A DNA stretch of 64,000 nucleotides from Undaria pinnatifida (taxonomy: Eukaryota; Sar; Phaeophyceae; Laminariales; Alariaceae), in NCBI GenBank assembly GCA_012845835.1, contig JABAKD010000019.1, forward strand, positions 9,659,584-9,723,583, given 5' to 3'. Position numbers and translations under genes: made by a program. Position 1 is the first letter of the stretch, and each line of letters starts with the position of its first letter. Positions 53,789 to 64,000 of this stretch are shown in pieces. The notes beneath the pieces were generated by a model. The model did no database searches, was not told the origin of the DNA, and saw only the letters and a program-made list of their open reading frames with translations.

Positions 53789-54265
53789 GTGAGTACTGAC
53801 CTGCTAGGACCGGTGACGCCCAAGGCGATCGGAGGATACGCCTATATGGCAAAGTATACCAACCACCACAGCAGGTTAAGAGCAGCCTCCTTCATCGAAC
53901 AGCCGCCTTCCGTTCTACCAACAGCAGACTCGGCCCCTTCTCAAGCAAGAGCGCGTCAGCTGGCCCTACAATGCCAAGATTCCCCGAAACAGCAATTCGA
54001 GGTCGTCTCGCAGCACATAAGGGCTGTCGTAATGGACAAAATAAACCCTCCGGTATTTATTTCGGTACCAAACACCTACGCACAACGTATGGTCTCACAA
54101 CAAGCGGAAGAATGCAAACCTTCAGCGACCTCTGCTCGAAGATCAACGACTTCAGCACGGAGAACTCCTGCTAAGCTCCAACACCTTGAAGTCGCAACTA
54201 CAGCTCCGGCTCGCAAGACCGCTTTTAACCATCGTGACTGCCTTGTCGCAGGTACTCTCACATGA
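53789..54265 (+). pseudogene. Copia-2 integrase start joined to unrelated sequence
   Basis: STDLLGPVTPKAIGGYAY with YMAKYTNHHSR gives the first catalytic Asp and following strand. After residue ~30 the homology to integrase ceases and a low-complexity tail (SARRSTTSARRTPAK) follows. The second Asp, the Glu, RT and RNase H are missing, so a large internal deletion or recombination ended here. Confidence 0.82.
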
Positions 54266-54691
54266 TCTAAAAATCCATTGCCTTGTGGAGTTCGATACAA
54301 GATTGCGGCGTTTCGTAAGTGGGAGAAAATTAAACCCGTTTTTGATTCTGTTGCGACCGGAATCTACCGTGTGCGACCGGACTTTTCAATCACCTACAAA
54401 CCGCGATGCACCGAGGACGGAGAAGCATATTACGTACAACCAAATAGACAGTGTACCGATGAAACGATTGGCCTATTATAGTTCATGCAATGGACCGAGA
54501 AAGGACAATGCTCATGCGCACGGGGACGTGCGTATGGTTATACCGGTAATGTTTTGTTGCGAGATGTATTTGTAGATACAGTTGAAAATTGATGCTTAAG
54601 TGGAGAATATTACTTAGTGCAAACAGTTATTTTGTCAACAATAATGTTAACACTGCTCGCCAGTTACGAATAATTAAAGGTGCACACCCCG

Positions 54692-55270
54692 GACAGCTCA
54701 TGAGCTAGCTCATCCATCGTGTATAGCTCCTGCGTTCAAAACATGTGCAGATGAGCTATCGCCTATAGCTCAAGCGTTGAAGAGATGTGCGGATCATGTA
54801 GCTCCTATAGCTCATCCAGAGCCAAATGTCGTGTAGCTCGTATAGCTCATCCCGGGCAAACATGTGCGGATAAGCTAGCGATGATAGCTCACCCTTTCAA
54901 AACACGTGCAGATGAGCTATCGTCTATAGCTCAAGCCGAGGAAACATGGGCAGTTCATGTAGCTCATACAGCTCATTCCGGGACAAATGAGCTGCTCATG
55001 TAGAACTTATAGCTCACCTTGGTGAAATATGTGTGGACGAGCTATCCTGTATAGCTCAAGCTTTGAAAATATTTGCAGATGAGCTACTGTCTATAGCTCA
55101 AGTCGGGAAAACATGTGCAGATGAGCTATCGTCCATAGCTCAAGCCGGAGAAAAATGTGCAGGTGAGCTATCCTCTATAGCTCGAGCGTTCAAAACATGT
55201 ACAGATGAGCTATCCTCTATAGCTCACCCCACGAGCTAGCTCATGTACGTAGCTCATTGTAGCTCTTCCA
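54692..55270. repeat. Left subterminal array of the hAT element
   Basis: Units such as GCAGATGAGCTATCGTCTAT followed by AGCTCAAGC and AAAACATGTGC repeat about ten times at 45-60-bp intervals, with AGCTCATGAGCTAGCTCAT palindromes at both edges. Confidence 0.88.
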
Positions 55271-55739
55271 GGGAAAGACATGCAGGTGCTTAGATGTTAA
55301 GATGAACAAACCTGGCATCCGGGACGAGTGTGAATGTAGGCTATACTACTCACCATCCAGGCGAAACTTCAACGTCGGTACGTGCGACAGTATCGTACCC
55401 CCTTTCAACGTAAAAACAAATACACCTGGTACACTGTAGCTGGTATTAATACCGTACTTTCTACGCATATCACAGCATTAGCATTTAACTCCATTGAACA
55501 CATAACATCAGCACTTAGCCAATGCGGCCATGTTGGCAAGCAGCAGCATTTGAAATCCGCACATCCCCATCCCTCCAACACGGCTTCGGGTAGCCCACCA
55601 CCAGGTGCAAAAAAAATACAACGCAAGAGACAGAAACAAAACGTCACTTGCATCGCCTAAACAAAAATAAAAGAGACGATCAAGCAGATACATACAGCAA
55701 AAACTATCTACCGCTGCCCCCCATTCATCCCCAAGACTT

Positions 55740-56190
55740 CTAGACCGAGCCTTCCCCTGCGGAGTCGCCGCAGCCGGCGTTAACGCCCTCTTCGCCCGCA
55801 AACCCCGCCTCCCCTACGTACTCATTTTGGGCGGCGTCCACGCCCGCTTCGCCCGCAGATCCCGGCTCGCCCGCAGAAAGGGTGGCCACCTCCGCCTCCG
55901 GGTTGGAGGAACGGCGAGGTACCGCCTGAAGCGCCTGCTCAGTTGAGAGAGCCGGGACTTCAATGGGAATGAGTTCGATGTTTCCGTAGAGGAACATGAC
56001 CATCTCCGCGGAAATAGGCTGCTCCGGTGACACGCCATGAGACGCCCGGCCGTGCTAAAGTCCCTCTCCAGGACGGCAGAAGACCGGCACGGAGAGCAGT
56101 ACGCGAGCCACGCGGGCCATGCTGGGGTAGATTAGCTGCCCCTCGTTGGCCCAAGACGAGAGCAGGTCACGCTGGGCGTGTTGTGTGGTG
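55740..56190 (-). pseudogene. hAT transposase C-terminal dimerisation domain, frameshifted
   Basis: Reading the minus strand from 56190: LLSSWANEGQLIYPSMARVA, then VLLSVP, then after a -1 shift SSAVLERDFSTAGRLMACHR, then after another shift ISAEMVMFLYGNIELIP. This is the ordered hAT C-terminus (W, YP-LA-AR, L-S-VP-SSA-ER-FS-AGR, L-FL--N). The final part is an Ala/Gly/Glu-rich tail (SAGEPGSAGEAGVDAAQ) ending at 55740. The catalytic core upstream is missing, so the element is inactive. Confidence 0.85.
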
Positions 56191-56439
56191 TTGCATGTGT
56201 ATGCGTGCGAGCTCTTGTTTGTGGGTGGCAGGTACCCGAGTTGAGTTGGGTTGAGTTGTACTTGGTCTGGTGGTGCTTGGGCTTGGTTGATGGTTATGGT
56301 TGTGCCGAAAACACAAATCCACCGGTACTCTGTCTATCTATCTGGCATATTAAGAATAGAAAAGCTTCGATCTCGTATATAAAAGATGTATGGATGTTTG
56401 TGCTCATGGTGTGGTGTGTATGAGCTCGTACCTATGATT

Positions 56440-56815
56440 AGCAACAGCTCATGAGCTAGCTCATATAGCTCTTACAGCTCAAGAACTCTAAACATGCGCA
56501 CATGAGCTATCCTCTATAGCTCAAGCGTCAAAAGCATATGCAGATGAGCTGTCGTCTGTAGCTCAAGATTTGAAACATGTGCGAATCATGTAGCTCCTAT
56601 AGCTCATCCAGGGTCAACTGAGCTAGCTCATGTATCTCGTGTAGCTCATCCTGGGCAAACATGTGCGGATGGGCCATCGGCTATAGCGCACCCCTCCAAA
56701 ACATGTACAGATGAGCTACCTTTTGTAGCTCAAGCCAGGAAAACATGTGCAGCTCATGTGGCTCCCGTAGCTCACCCGTGAGCTACCGTCGAAAAGAGCT
56801 ACCTCGAGCTACGGT
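56440..56815. repeat. Right subterminal array of the hAT element
   Basis: Same units as the left array (CACATGAGCTATCCTCTATA, GCAGATGAGCTGTCGTCTGT, AAAACATGTGCAGCTCATG), about seven copies, opening with AGCTCATGAGCTAGCTCATA and closing with GAGCTACCTCGAGCTACGG. Confidence 0.88.
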
Positions 56816-56837
56816 AAGCTGATCCGTTCGGGGTGTG

Positions 56838-57534
56838 GGTGGAATTATGGCTCGTATGAACTTATGTCAACGATTGCACATCAATAAGCTACGTTTTACC
56901 GAAAATGCGTACGAGTATACAGTCCAGAATTCAGGAGCAAAGGCTCACAAAGAATTATCTATTTTATGCTCTTCAGCGTACGATTAGTATCAGACCGTTT
57001 ATTTGTTCAATGCGTATCCTAGGATCGTATTGAGGTGACTTAGTAAATTTACAGCAATAACCTTTTTTTTTTTTGTTCCGGGAATATAGCTCGATGATGG
57101 ACTATGACTACACCCATATTACAATACTATTGGTATTAGTAGTTCTATCCGTTTCTATTTTTCAAGTAAGTAAGTACGTAAGTACATAAAAACAACAACT
57201 GAACAGTGAGAATCTTTTATTTGGACACTTTTGCAAAATTCTCTTTGTTTAGTATTGTTCATCTATTTGGTACAATTCAGGAAGCGTGTTTTAAACACAG
57301 TAGACGTATCTTTGCGTTTTAGCTTGTAGGGTATTTATCTCTGGTAACTACGCCAAGCGTATTTTTTATACGTATATTTCCTTGCATTTTTTGTTTTTGT
57401 AATTGTGTGAATAACATAGCTGCATCCATATTGCCGCGGTTGATACACTGTATTGAATATGTGACCCATTTGTTTTTGATATAATTTCCAAGTATAAGGC
57501 TTCTCTATCAACCTGATTTTGCATCAAGGGGGCG
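56838..57534 (+). other. 3' part of copia-2 interior, no coding sequence
   Basis: AT-rich sequence between the hAT and the 3' LTR; no RT or RNase H motif in any frame. Ends in the purine tract CATCAAGGGGGCG. Confidence 0.6.
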
Positions 57535-57965
57535 TGTTGAGAGTATGAACCTTGGATTCAAATCAAAATTAATGTGCAGTCTCTTAGAGCCGTCTATTTG
57601 AACGAATGAGATAAGCGGTTGAAATTTACGTTGAATCTCCGGTGTAACATAGATGTAAACGTGTATTTGAGCATGTTGAGTTTGTCCCGTTGTCCCCGTA
57701 TTCTACCGGACTACGGGCATTGTTCGGTGATGATCTAGTGGTGATGAAATTCACCATGATCACTCTCCCTTTTGTCCCTTCTCTCCCTTCTCTCCCTTCT
57801 ATCCTTTCTTTCCTCTTCCTCTCTCTTTCGTCTCAAGCGCCCTTTCCAAACCACCCCTTTTTTCTTATCACAATTGATCTTAACAGACACTTCGGTGCCA
57901 CCACTGCATCTCTTCGCATAAAGACAGAGCCTCCAAACACAAATTGCGTTCACAGGATATTTACA
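57535..57965 (+). repeat. Copia-2 3' LTR
   Basis: Begins TGTTGAGAGTATGAACCTTG and ends GGATATTTACA. Collinear with the 5' LTR, with many substitutions and an extra TCTCCCTTC unit around 57790, indicating an old insertion. Confidence 0.93.
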
Positions 57966-58036
57966 GAGCAGGGACTCTCACTCCCACAGATACATCTTGC
58001 AACAAGTAGAGTACAGGCAGCGATATGTATATAGAT

Positions 58037-58675
58037 ATTTCGGTATCTGCTCCAAAATTTGTCGCTGCCCAGCCTCCACCGACCCCCTCCTCCCTAGCTT
58101 TCATTTCTGTTGTCGCCGTCAGGCATTCGCCGTCACTATCATTATCTTGGTTGCTGTTACGGCGGTTCGCGCTCAACAGGTCCTCACGCGTACATGATAG
58201 CACCTATCTCGCACATGTGATATAACGGACTCATCGACAGGATGATGGGAAAACCCCCACTCCCACTTGTTGGTCCTTCTGGTCTTATGAGCACTTCCTC
58301 CACCTTCGTTCAGACCATTTCTGACCTCATGTAAACCGCTAGGTCAAGTGACATGCTGCGACCAAATTTGCCCTTGTTGGCCATGCTCACCCGGCACTGT
58401 TAGCAGCTGCGGATGCTTTTCTCGGGTCCCTGATCCTGGAGGGTGTTTTCGTAGGTGGAAACGGCAAAGGTTTTACGACAAGCATTGGCGTCCCCATGCT
58501 ACAGGCGTGCGCAGCTCGTTGTAGATAACGGCGTAAGGCGTGGGTCGGTTTGTTGCGATAGTCCCCCGCCGACTCGAGCACCTCTTTGTTGCACTTGCAG
58601 AAAAATTTGAACAGGGATTTCCATTGTTCGAATATCGCTCCCGACCGCTGTTATTGTTGTGACCAATCACGCCAG
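58037..58675. other. Unassigned stretch before GT47 copy 2
   Basis: Short frames only. The expected preceding GT47 exon (donor-binding part) was sought here and not found. Confidence 0.3.
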
Positions 58676-61600
58676 GACTGGCCTCAACTACTCAGAATTT
58701 GCCGTGGTGGTTGAAACGGGAGGCTTCAGCACCGAGCAGCAAGTCGAGACTATCGTGAAGACTCTCTCGTCTAGGTGATTTACACATGCCATTGGCTAGT
58801 TGGGGGGCAGATCGTTATTTCGTAGATTCGTGGGCTCGGTGGTGATTGGTTCATGTAACATGTGATTGGTCGATTGTTTGATTGGCTGGTTGTCTGATTG
58901 GTTGGTTCATGCATTTTGTCGTGAACCGATCGATTGGTTGGTGGTTCATTGATTGATTGGTTGATTGATAATTTAATTGGTTGACTCGCTTGTTGGTTGG
59001 TCAGGTGGTTGGTTGGCAGGTTGGTTGATTGATTGGTTGGTTCGATGGTTGATTGATTGATTAGTTGATTGATTGAATAGTTGATTGATCGATTGGTTGG
59101 TTGGTTGGTCGGTGGGTTGGTTGATTCAATTATTGATGAATAATGGGTTTATTTATCGACCAATTACTTGATTGATTTGTTCAGTTGGTCGGTGGGTTAA
59201 CTAGTCCGTTGGCTTGTTGATTGGTTGATCTGCCGATCAGCAGGTTGGTTGTTCGATGAGTTTGGACGAGCTAATGCACTGATCATCGTGGGTTCGTCGG
59301 TGTGAAGATCAGACGGTCTGTCGACCATCGTTTCCGATCCAACTTGCCCCGGCTAGCTGGCTGGTTCAGCATGATCAAATCATCGCGGCAAACGCGCACT
59401 TACCGATGACAGGTCCGACGAGCAGCTGACAACGCTCCGCGAAGGCCTCGTGCGGGGTCGATCCTCGATTGTGTACGGAACCACCAAAGGACCGTACGTT
59501 GACGATATGGTACCTTTCCACGGTACGGCATCAAAGTTTCTCCGAGAGGTACGAGATAGAGTGAAAAAAGGTCGTGTACCCTTGAAGAATGCCCATAAAA
59601 AAGCAGGCAGCCCCCACCGTCCCACGCACCCATTGCTTTAGCTTTTTGTTAAAGCATAGCATCAGCCGCCCGCACAAATTCAAAAACTGTAAATAAGAGC
59701 CCATTTTCATATCACTCGAAAAAACAAGCTATTTACATATTATTTTTAGTACATTCTTTGCCCTCCGACAATGTAGCGTAGATGCCTTTCCGATGTAATC
59801 GAATATCCTTCTATAAATCAGCAGTAGCACCTAATATGAAGTCGAATGATCGCACCATAATGCAGTGGCATCTTCCGCCAACTACTTGCCCACTTCCTTT
59901 CCCCACATCTTCTCCTTTATCTACTATTTCTTTTTCCTGTATATGGTTTAGCTGAAAGTCTACCTTGATCCTCATCAACATTGCCACCCCAGGCCAGTGG
60001 CCGTAGTCCTCCCGATTCTTCCTCCCTTCCCCTCGCGGCCTGACGATCCCTCAGAGAGATAGTCTATATCGATGAACTCTGTGCAAAATCGCGACCTGAG
60101 TGGTCACAGAAATTATTTGGAATAGTCGCTCCTTGCACACGCCTTTCCGCGCCTTACATATCGTAATCCACCGCGCGCGCTTGCGGGCATCGTCCTTTTA
60201 TTCCTCGCGCGAAACGCGACATTACATCTCGTCAGGACAAAACCCCGCTTTTGGCCGCGCACCGTACTACTCGTACTTTTTCGCGCTGCGCATGTGAAAG
60301 GGACGCCCGAGTTTCTTTCCTGCTCTCACGCTCAGCCAGTAAACCAAAGTTGTTTATAGTTTATGTAAGTTTCAACACCAACCAAGGGTAGGGTATTATA
60401 GTACTACACGCCTTAATGTTCCCCGCTTTTCATACCCCGTCTTTTGTATCGCGAAATGCCCTGAGACTCAACAGATAAACTGACTGCAAACCACTTTGTT
60501 GGCGCCGCGCGCAGCAACACATATTGCAGTAGTGTATGGCGGCTGTGAACATCACGAAGCCGAAAGACACAAAAACGTTTGAAGAGCGCTAAATAAGCGG
60601 GTATCACCAGGGCACGAGCTTTACTAGTGAACACTCTACCTTGGCGTTGGGTAGCAGTCCTAAGCAAGGCCTCCGGGAAATCCTTGCATGGGCCGTCACC
60701 TGTTTGAGTGATCTGATGAAAATCCCTCAAAAACGTCGTCCGGAGTTATTGTTCTGGTCTCCCGCTTCCCTGTCTAGACCAACTTGAATAGCAGACGGGC
60801 AGGATGCCTACTGCCACCATCACTAACTTTGGTTTCTGTGCACGTGCGGGAACTCCAGCAAACGTACCTCGAAGTATATTAACCATCGATTCGGCCATAT
60901 ACCACGCATAAATAATGGTATATTGCATCCAGGTTTCCATGCTGGCGTTTGCCCGACGCAAGACCATTTCAAGCGGCAGGCAAAAAGGTCGAAAACCCCG
61001 TTCCATTATATGTGTGTAGCACGGAGTCATCCCACGGAAGGGGTGCAGCAGAGTCCAAGAAATTTCTGAGCTCCTAACATGAGGAGCTAGCTGAATATCT
61101 CACCCGAAACATGACTTCGAAGGCGTTCGTTCGTGCAACCCGACCAACACTTCTTCCATGCCCTAATGCGCCCTAGAAAAAAGTACTCGCCGTGAAGTTA
61201 CTTGACTAATGACTAGCCGCCCGGTACAATATTAGCTAATACAACAACTGCAATCCCTACACCGTGGGATGACTCCACGGTCCGCACAGTACAAGGTGAG
61301 GTTTGTACTGTTTATCTGGCGGGTTCGGTCTTACACATTACAGCAATAAACTGCCTATAGAAAAATGCGCTTGTTACAAATTTGTTGCTCGCTCATGACA
61401 TACACAGACTCTCCTCACCCTCTTGCCAACCCTTCCGCCCCCCCGGCTGGCCAACATTGAGCTATTTTCCTCAAACCTGTACTTGCGCCCCATATCGTTT
61501 CGTCGTTTCCTTTTCGCGTTTCCTCCAATATGCCTTGGGGCGGCGGCCCAACACTCTAAATGTGTGTTCACTCAGGTTCAGGCGAGCTTGGGCAACGGGG

Positions 61601-61688
61601 GCCTTTGGGAATGCCTTCCGACTAACCTTGGCGCGGACATGCTCTCTCCGAGAACACGGGCGAATTTTCCCCCCGGACCGCGCAAAAG
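58676..61688 (+). CDS. GT47 (exostosin-like) glycosyltransferase, 3' exons, copy 2
   Basis: Exons 58676-58774 (99 nt), 59413-59548 (136 nt) and 61576-61688 (113 nt) have acceptor/donor signals in the same places as copy 1. They read TGLNYSEFAVVVETGGFSTE, LTTLREGLVRGRSSIVYG, PFHGTASKFLRE and GLWECLPTNLGADMLSPR. Between the paralogues the third exon differs mostly at third codon positions when read on the + strand, supporting coding on this strand. Phases join as 2, 0 and 2. Unlike copy 1, no stop follows at once; a donor (AG-GTATAG) or read-through into an adjoining family B element are the options. The first intron (58775-59412) is a GGTTGATT-type minisatellite and the second contains a family D repeat. 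If exon 2 is read through, a stop lies at 59639. The N-terminal exon at 38452 is a candidate 5' part. Confidence 0.62.
58800..59265. repeat. GGTTGATT-type degenerate minisatellite in an intron
   Basis: Tetra- to octanucleotide units of TTGGT and TTGAT alternate (GATTGGTTGGTTGATTGATT) over about 460 bp, with the G+T-rich strand on top. Nearly the whole intron between GT47 copy 2 exons is made of it. Confidence 0.9.
59650..61021. other. Intronic or intergenic stretch, no separate gene supported
   Basis: Two minus-strand frames of 94-105 codons (60413-60730 and 60746-61030) have ordinary composition (NASMETWMQYTIIYAWYMAE) but no motif that I recognise. The region falls within the proposed second intron of GT47 copy 2. 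Confidence 0.3.
61022..61150 (+). repeat. Dispersed repeat family D, copy D3
   Basis: Reads GGAGTCATCCCACGGAAGGG, TTCTGAGCTCC, AATATCTCACCCGAAACATG and GACTTCGAAGGCGTTCGTTC. Confidence 0.68.
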
Positions 61689-61704
61689 GTATAGGGAACC
61701 ATGC

Positions 61705-61810
61705 CATCAAGCCTACTGTAGGGAGGGTATCCCCAATTTTCACCTCCAGGTTCTCCCCCCACTCGCACGACGAGTAATTATGTACCTCGCTGACGAAAAC
61801 ACGTTGAGTG
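61705..61810. mobile_element. Family B fragment adjoining GT47 copy 2
   Basis: CAAGCCTACTGTAGGGAGGG is the complement of the B right end. It continues to CACTCGCACGACGAGTAATT and ATGTACCTCGCTGACGAAAA, the palindrome and adjoining block in reverse. Confidence 0.6.
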
Positions 61811-64000
61811 CTTTGCATTAATGTCGTGTCCGTGAAGATACACGTAGTATATGTCGCGATAGGGTGAGCAACACGTTTTTTTCTGTGGCTCGAGCTCTCA
61901 TTTGAGGACCCCTCTCTCTCACCCAAAGCCTCAGTGGTTGTCCGAGTAAAACTAAATGCGCAACCCGACGACCAGACAGACCGACGCCCTAGGTTTAAAA
62001 CCTAAAGACACGATGAATGAGTGGATGCCATTCCAGCGATATTTATGGGTTGGTTATACCCTTTCGGATCTTAAGACGGGGGAAAAAGCCGGAACATAAC
62101 TCCCCAAAGAGCGACGCTTAGAGCATCGGTCATTCGAAGCAACGCGTGACATGTTTGGATATTTGTTGGTGGGTGATACATTTTGAGCGTTCGAACTGCG
62201 CAATGATGTAACGACAAGATACACGAGATTATTCCGTTCGTATTGTTGCGCGCTGACGGGGACAGTGTAGTGGATAGCATTGCCCTTGGCAAGTCCTTGG
62301 TTGCCTTACCCGGGCTCCAAAAGCGTTTTTAAGCTTTCGTAGGTGAGGAGCCTTATCAGCCAGAAAGAGAGGTTTGACACAAACAGCTACGTTTATCGTA
62401 GCTCGCGTCAGGGGTGACGACTTGCCGCTGCTTCTCGACGACCCCGTTGCTAACCCGAGGGGCTATGCGCCTGTGCGTGGGAGGCTTCCCGGCGATACCA
62501 CTACAGGCTGGTTCAAGTAACAAACGTCAAATTCTCTCCTCCACAAATCTCGCTCGCAACATCGAGTCAAAGAGTAAATATTTGGTACCATACAGACCCC
62601 CCATGACCAGTGGAAGAGGGCGACATGGCCAGATTTGTTTTTAACGGCCTCGGGCTGTCTTTAGGAGCGAACCTCGTGTCGACCAATGGCAGGCGTTTAC
62701 TACTTTCAATGTTATCCAGGCTTTTTCCAACCGGGGGCGTAACTAACAATTGTGCCATTTTTTGCACGATCCGGTTGGACGTACTCCAGGGCATGTCAGA
62801 AGAAATTTTCGCGCAAAATATCAAAGATATGACCTGCCTGAGTTCAACAATAAGCAGAATCTAGCGAAAAACCTGGATCCTACGCTAAAACCAAGTTATT
62901 TTGAGGGAACAACGTATCTTACTCATTTTACGCACAAAAGTCCCAATGTCCACGCCGTTTTTGAGAGATAGACCCTGAAATTTTGCACACGTGTTCTACA
63001 TGCCCATCCCGAGGTCTGACCTCCATTTTTTCCTTTTTTTTTTTTCGCCGCCGAATATTTTTGGGCTATGGTGGTCCACTTTTTCCGAAAAATCTTAACT
63101 GGCAGGTGAGGTCTTCGCAAGGGCACATAAACGATGATTGCAAAATTAATCGGTCTGAACCGAAAAAACGTCGTGGCCATTCGCCGGGGAATACGTTTTT
63201 GTTGTTTTAACGCGAGCCAGTAAGTAGTTGCCTTAAGAGTCGTCGTACGTCTGGGCGCGGATGATAGTGTTCGACGCGTCCTGCGGTAGACGGAGAATGT
63301 TTTTACCAAAAGGAGTAGTTACGACAGACGGGGCTCCTCTGTGAACGGTACGACGGGGGCGTATAAGATGGCCCCGTGGGCGTCCGTATAGACAAACGAG
63401 ATGTTCTCCAAGGGGACATTACATGGATCTCGGCTGGTTGCGATTTTTTTTGTCATGTTACACGAGGCATAATTTTGCTCTTCTACATGAAACTCCGTGT
63501 CTACGTGTACCTCCCCCCGTTCTGCCACAATGAGAGCCCACCTGTGAGCCCATTGCGGCTCAGCCGACCACAGCAGTAAGTGGGTGGAACATCCTCAACT
63601 GAAGATCTCCCTACTTCGTTTGAATACCTCTGTGATTTGCTATTACTTTTGCTCATCACCCACAAGCGCGGCCGGAAAGCATGCGGATCACGCTCGCTTG
63701 CTCTATTCCTTCCGTCACACCTGTAACAGGGCTACTGTACCAAAACAAAACTTATCTGTAAGGGCTTCTGTCACCAAGTTTATCTCCAACTTTGGCGGTT
63801 GGTCGATCGAATTCCTGAGCAAGAGTTTGAAGTCGTTGCGCCGTCCGCGTACCTGCTACCACCGCGGTTTCCCCTCCGCCTTGCCTTGTTCAAAACGTGA
63901 ACGATGTATTCTACGATGCTGTAAGTATTAATGGCAGTTTTCGGCCAAACCCTTTCTAACTGGCGCGGCGCTCCTCAATTTTCACAGTTTGACTGCTACT
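61811..64000. other. 2.2-kb unassigned right end
   Basis: Frames at 62610-62864 (+, 84 codons), 62567-62824 (-, 85 codons), 62923-63309 (-, 128 codons) and 63584-63931 (+, 115 codons) are open but none has a recognised domain. An A-like core (GCTACGTTTATCGTAGCTCG) is at 62387. Nothing matches the sulfotransferase exons found downstream of copy 1. Confidence 0.35.

Larger units (their letters stand above)
54683..56837 (-). mobile_element. Decayed hAT transposon with AGCTCAT motif arrays
   Basis: Ends are CACACCCCGGACAGCTCA and the complement of CACACCCCGAACGGATCA (15 of 18 match). Inside each end is a long array of ATGAGCTATC-nnn-TATAGCTCAAGC-type units: 54692-55270 and 56440-56815. The middle carries the C-terminus of a hAT transposase on the minus strand. 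An 8-bp target duplication could not be confirmed; only GGTG is shared at the two edges. It lies inside copia-2 and therefore inserted later. Confidence 0.82.
51082..57970 (+). mobile_element. Copia-2: Ty1/copia element lacking RT, interrupted by a hAT
   Basis: LTRs 51087-51507 and 57535-57965 are flanked by exact GAGCA duplications (51082-51086 and 57966-57970). The interior has gag with a CCHC knuckle, a DSGAS protease and the start of integrase, then jumps to unrelated sequence; reverse transcriptase and RNase H are absent. A purine tract (CATCAAGGGGGCG) precedes the 3' LTR. A hAT transposon occupies 54683-56837; without it the element is about 4.7 kb. It could only have moved using proteins from another copia element. 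Confidence 0.93.

Noticed and set aside
54692..55270. CRISPR-like regular repeats
   Set aside because: Units vary in length and sequence, spacers are not unique, a matching array lies at the other end of the same hAT element, and the genome is eukaryotic.

Overview
The window looks like nuclear DNA from an intron-rich eukaryotic alga, most plausibly a brown alga (Phaeophyceae). That is inference. It rests on GT47 (exostosin-type) glycosyltransferase exons and a carbohydrate-sulfotransferase gene split by GT/AG introns, two Ty1/copia elements, and very dense small non-autonomous repeats. No operons, bacterial signals, rRNA or intact tRNA were seen. Three host loci, all on the + strand, can be supported; most of the remaining sequence is repeats or unassigned.

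Layout. 0.1-13 kb is crowded with one short inverted-terminal-repeat family (family A here, about 255-330 bp). Five insertions have perfect 4-bp target duplications and one is nested in another copy. The same stretch holds a ~40-bp minisatellite (0.77-1.18 kb), a 1.1-kb array of an 11-bp unit (2.28-3.42 kb), a TATCA array, and a second family (B) with paired palindromes. 8.2-11.9 kb carries three 3' exons of a GT47-like gene. 13.2-16.95 kb is a three-exon sulfotransferase gene. 17-23 kb is mostly repeats. 23.17-30.76 kb is a full-length but decayed copia element (copia-1, TSD CAGCG). 31-33.5 kb has no recognised gene. 33.55-34.57 kb is a TIR element flanked by TA. 35.1-35.6 kb is a GC-rich minisatellite. 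38.45-39.26 kb is the 5' exon of a GT47 gene with a membrane anchor. 39.3-50.7 kb holds repeat families C and E, poly-C tracts and a 1.7-kb foldback element (44.63-46.36 kb). 51.09-57.97 kb is a second copia element (copia-2, TSD GAGCA) that lacks reverse transcriptase and is itself interrupted by a decayed hAT transposon (54.68-56.84 kb) with arrays of AGCTCAT-type motifs at both ends. 58.7-61.7 kb carries a second set of the same three GT47 exons. 61.7-64 kb is unassigned.

How the genes relate. The two 3' exon sets (8.2-11.9 and 58.7-61.7 kb) have identical exon lengths (99, 136 and 113 nt) and compatible splice phases, so they are paralogues. The 38.45-kb exon encodes the part of a GT47 enzyme that would precede them, but I could not find the middle exons joining it to the 58.7-kb set. 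GT47 enzymes and Golgi sulfotransferases would both fit synthesis of sulfated wall polysaccharides. The sulfotransferase has Asn where the PAPS-binding Lys is expected.

The strongest unusual signals are family A with its 4-bp target duplications, the hAT with motif arrays inside a copia element, the foldback element with a datable nested insertion, and the paired-palindrome family B. None could be compared with a database here.
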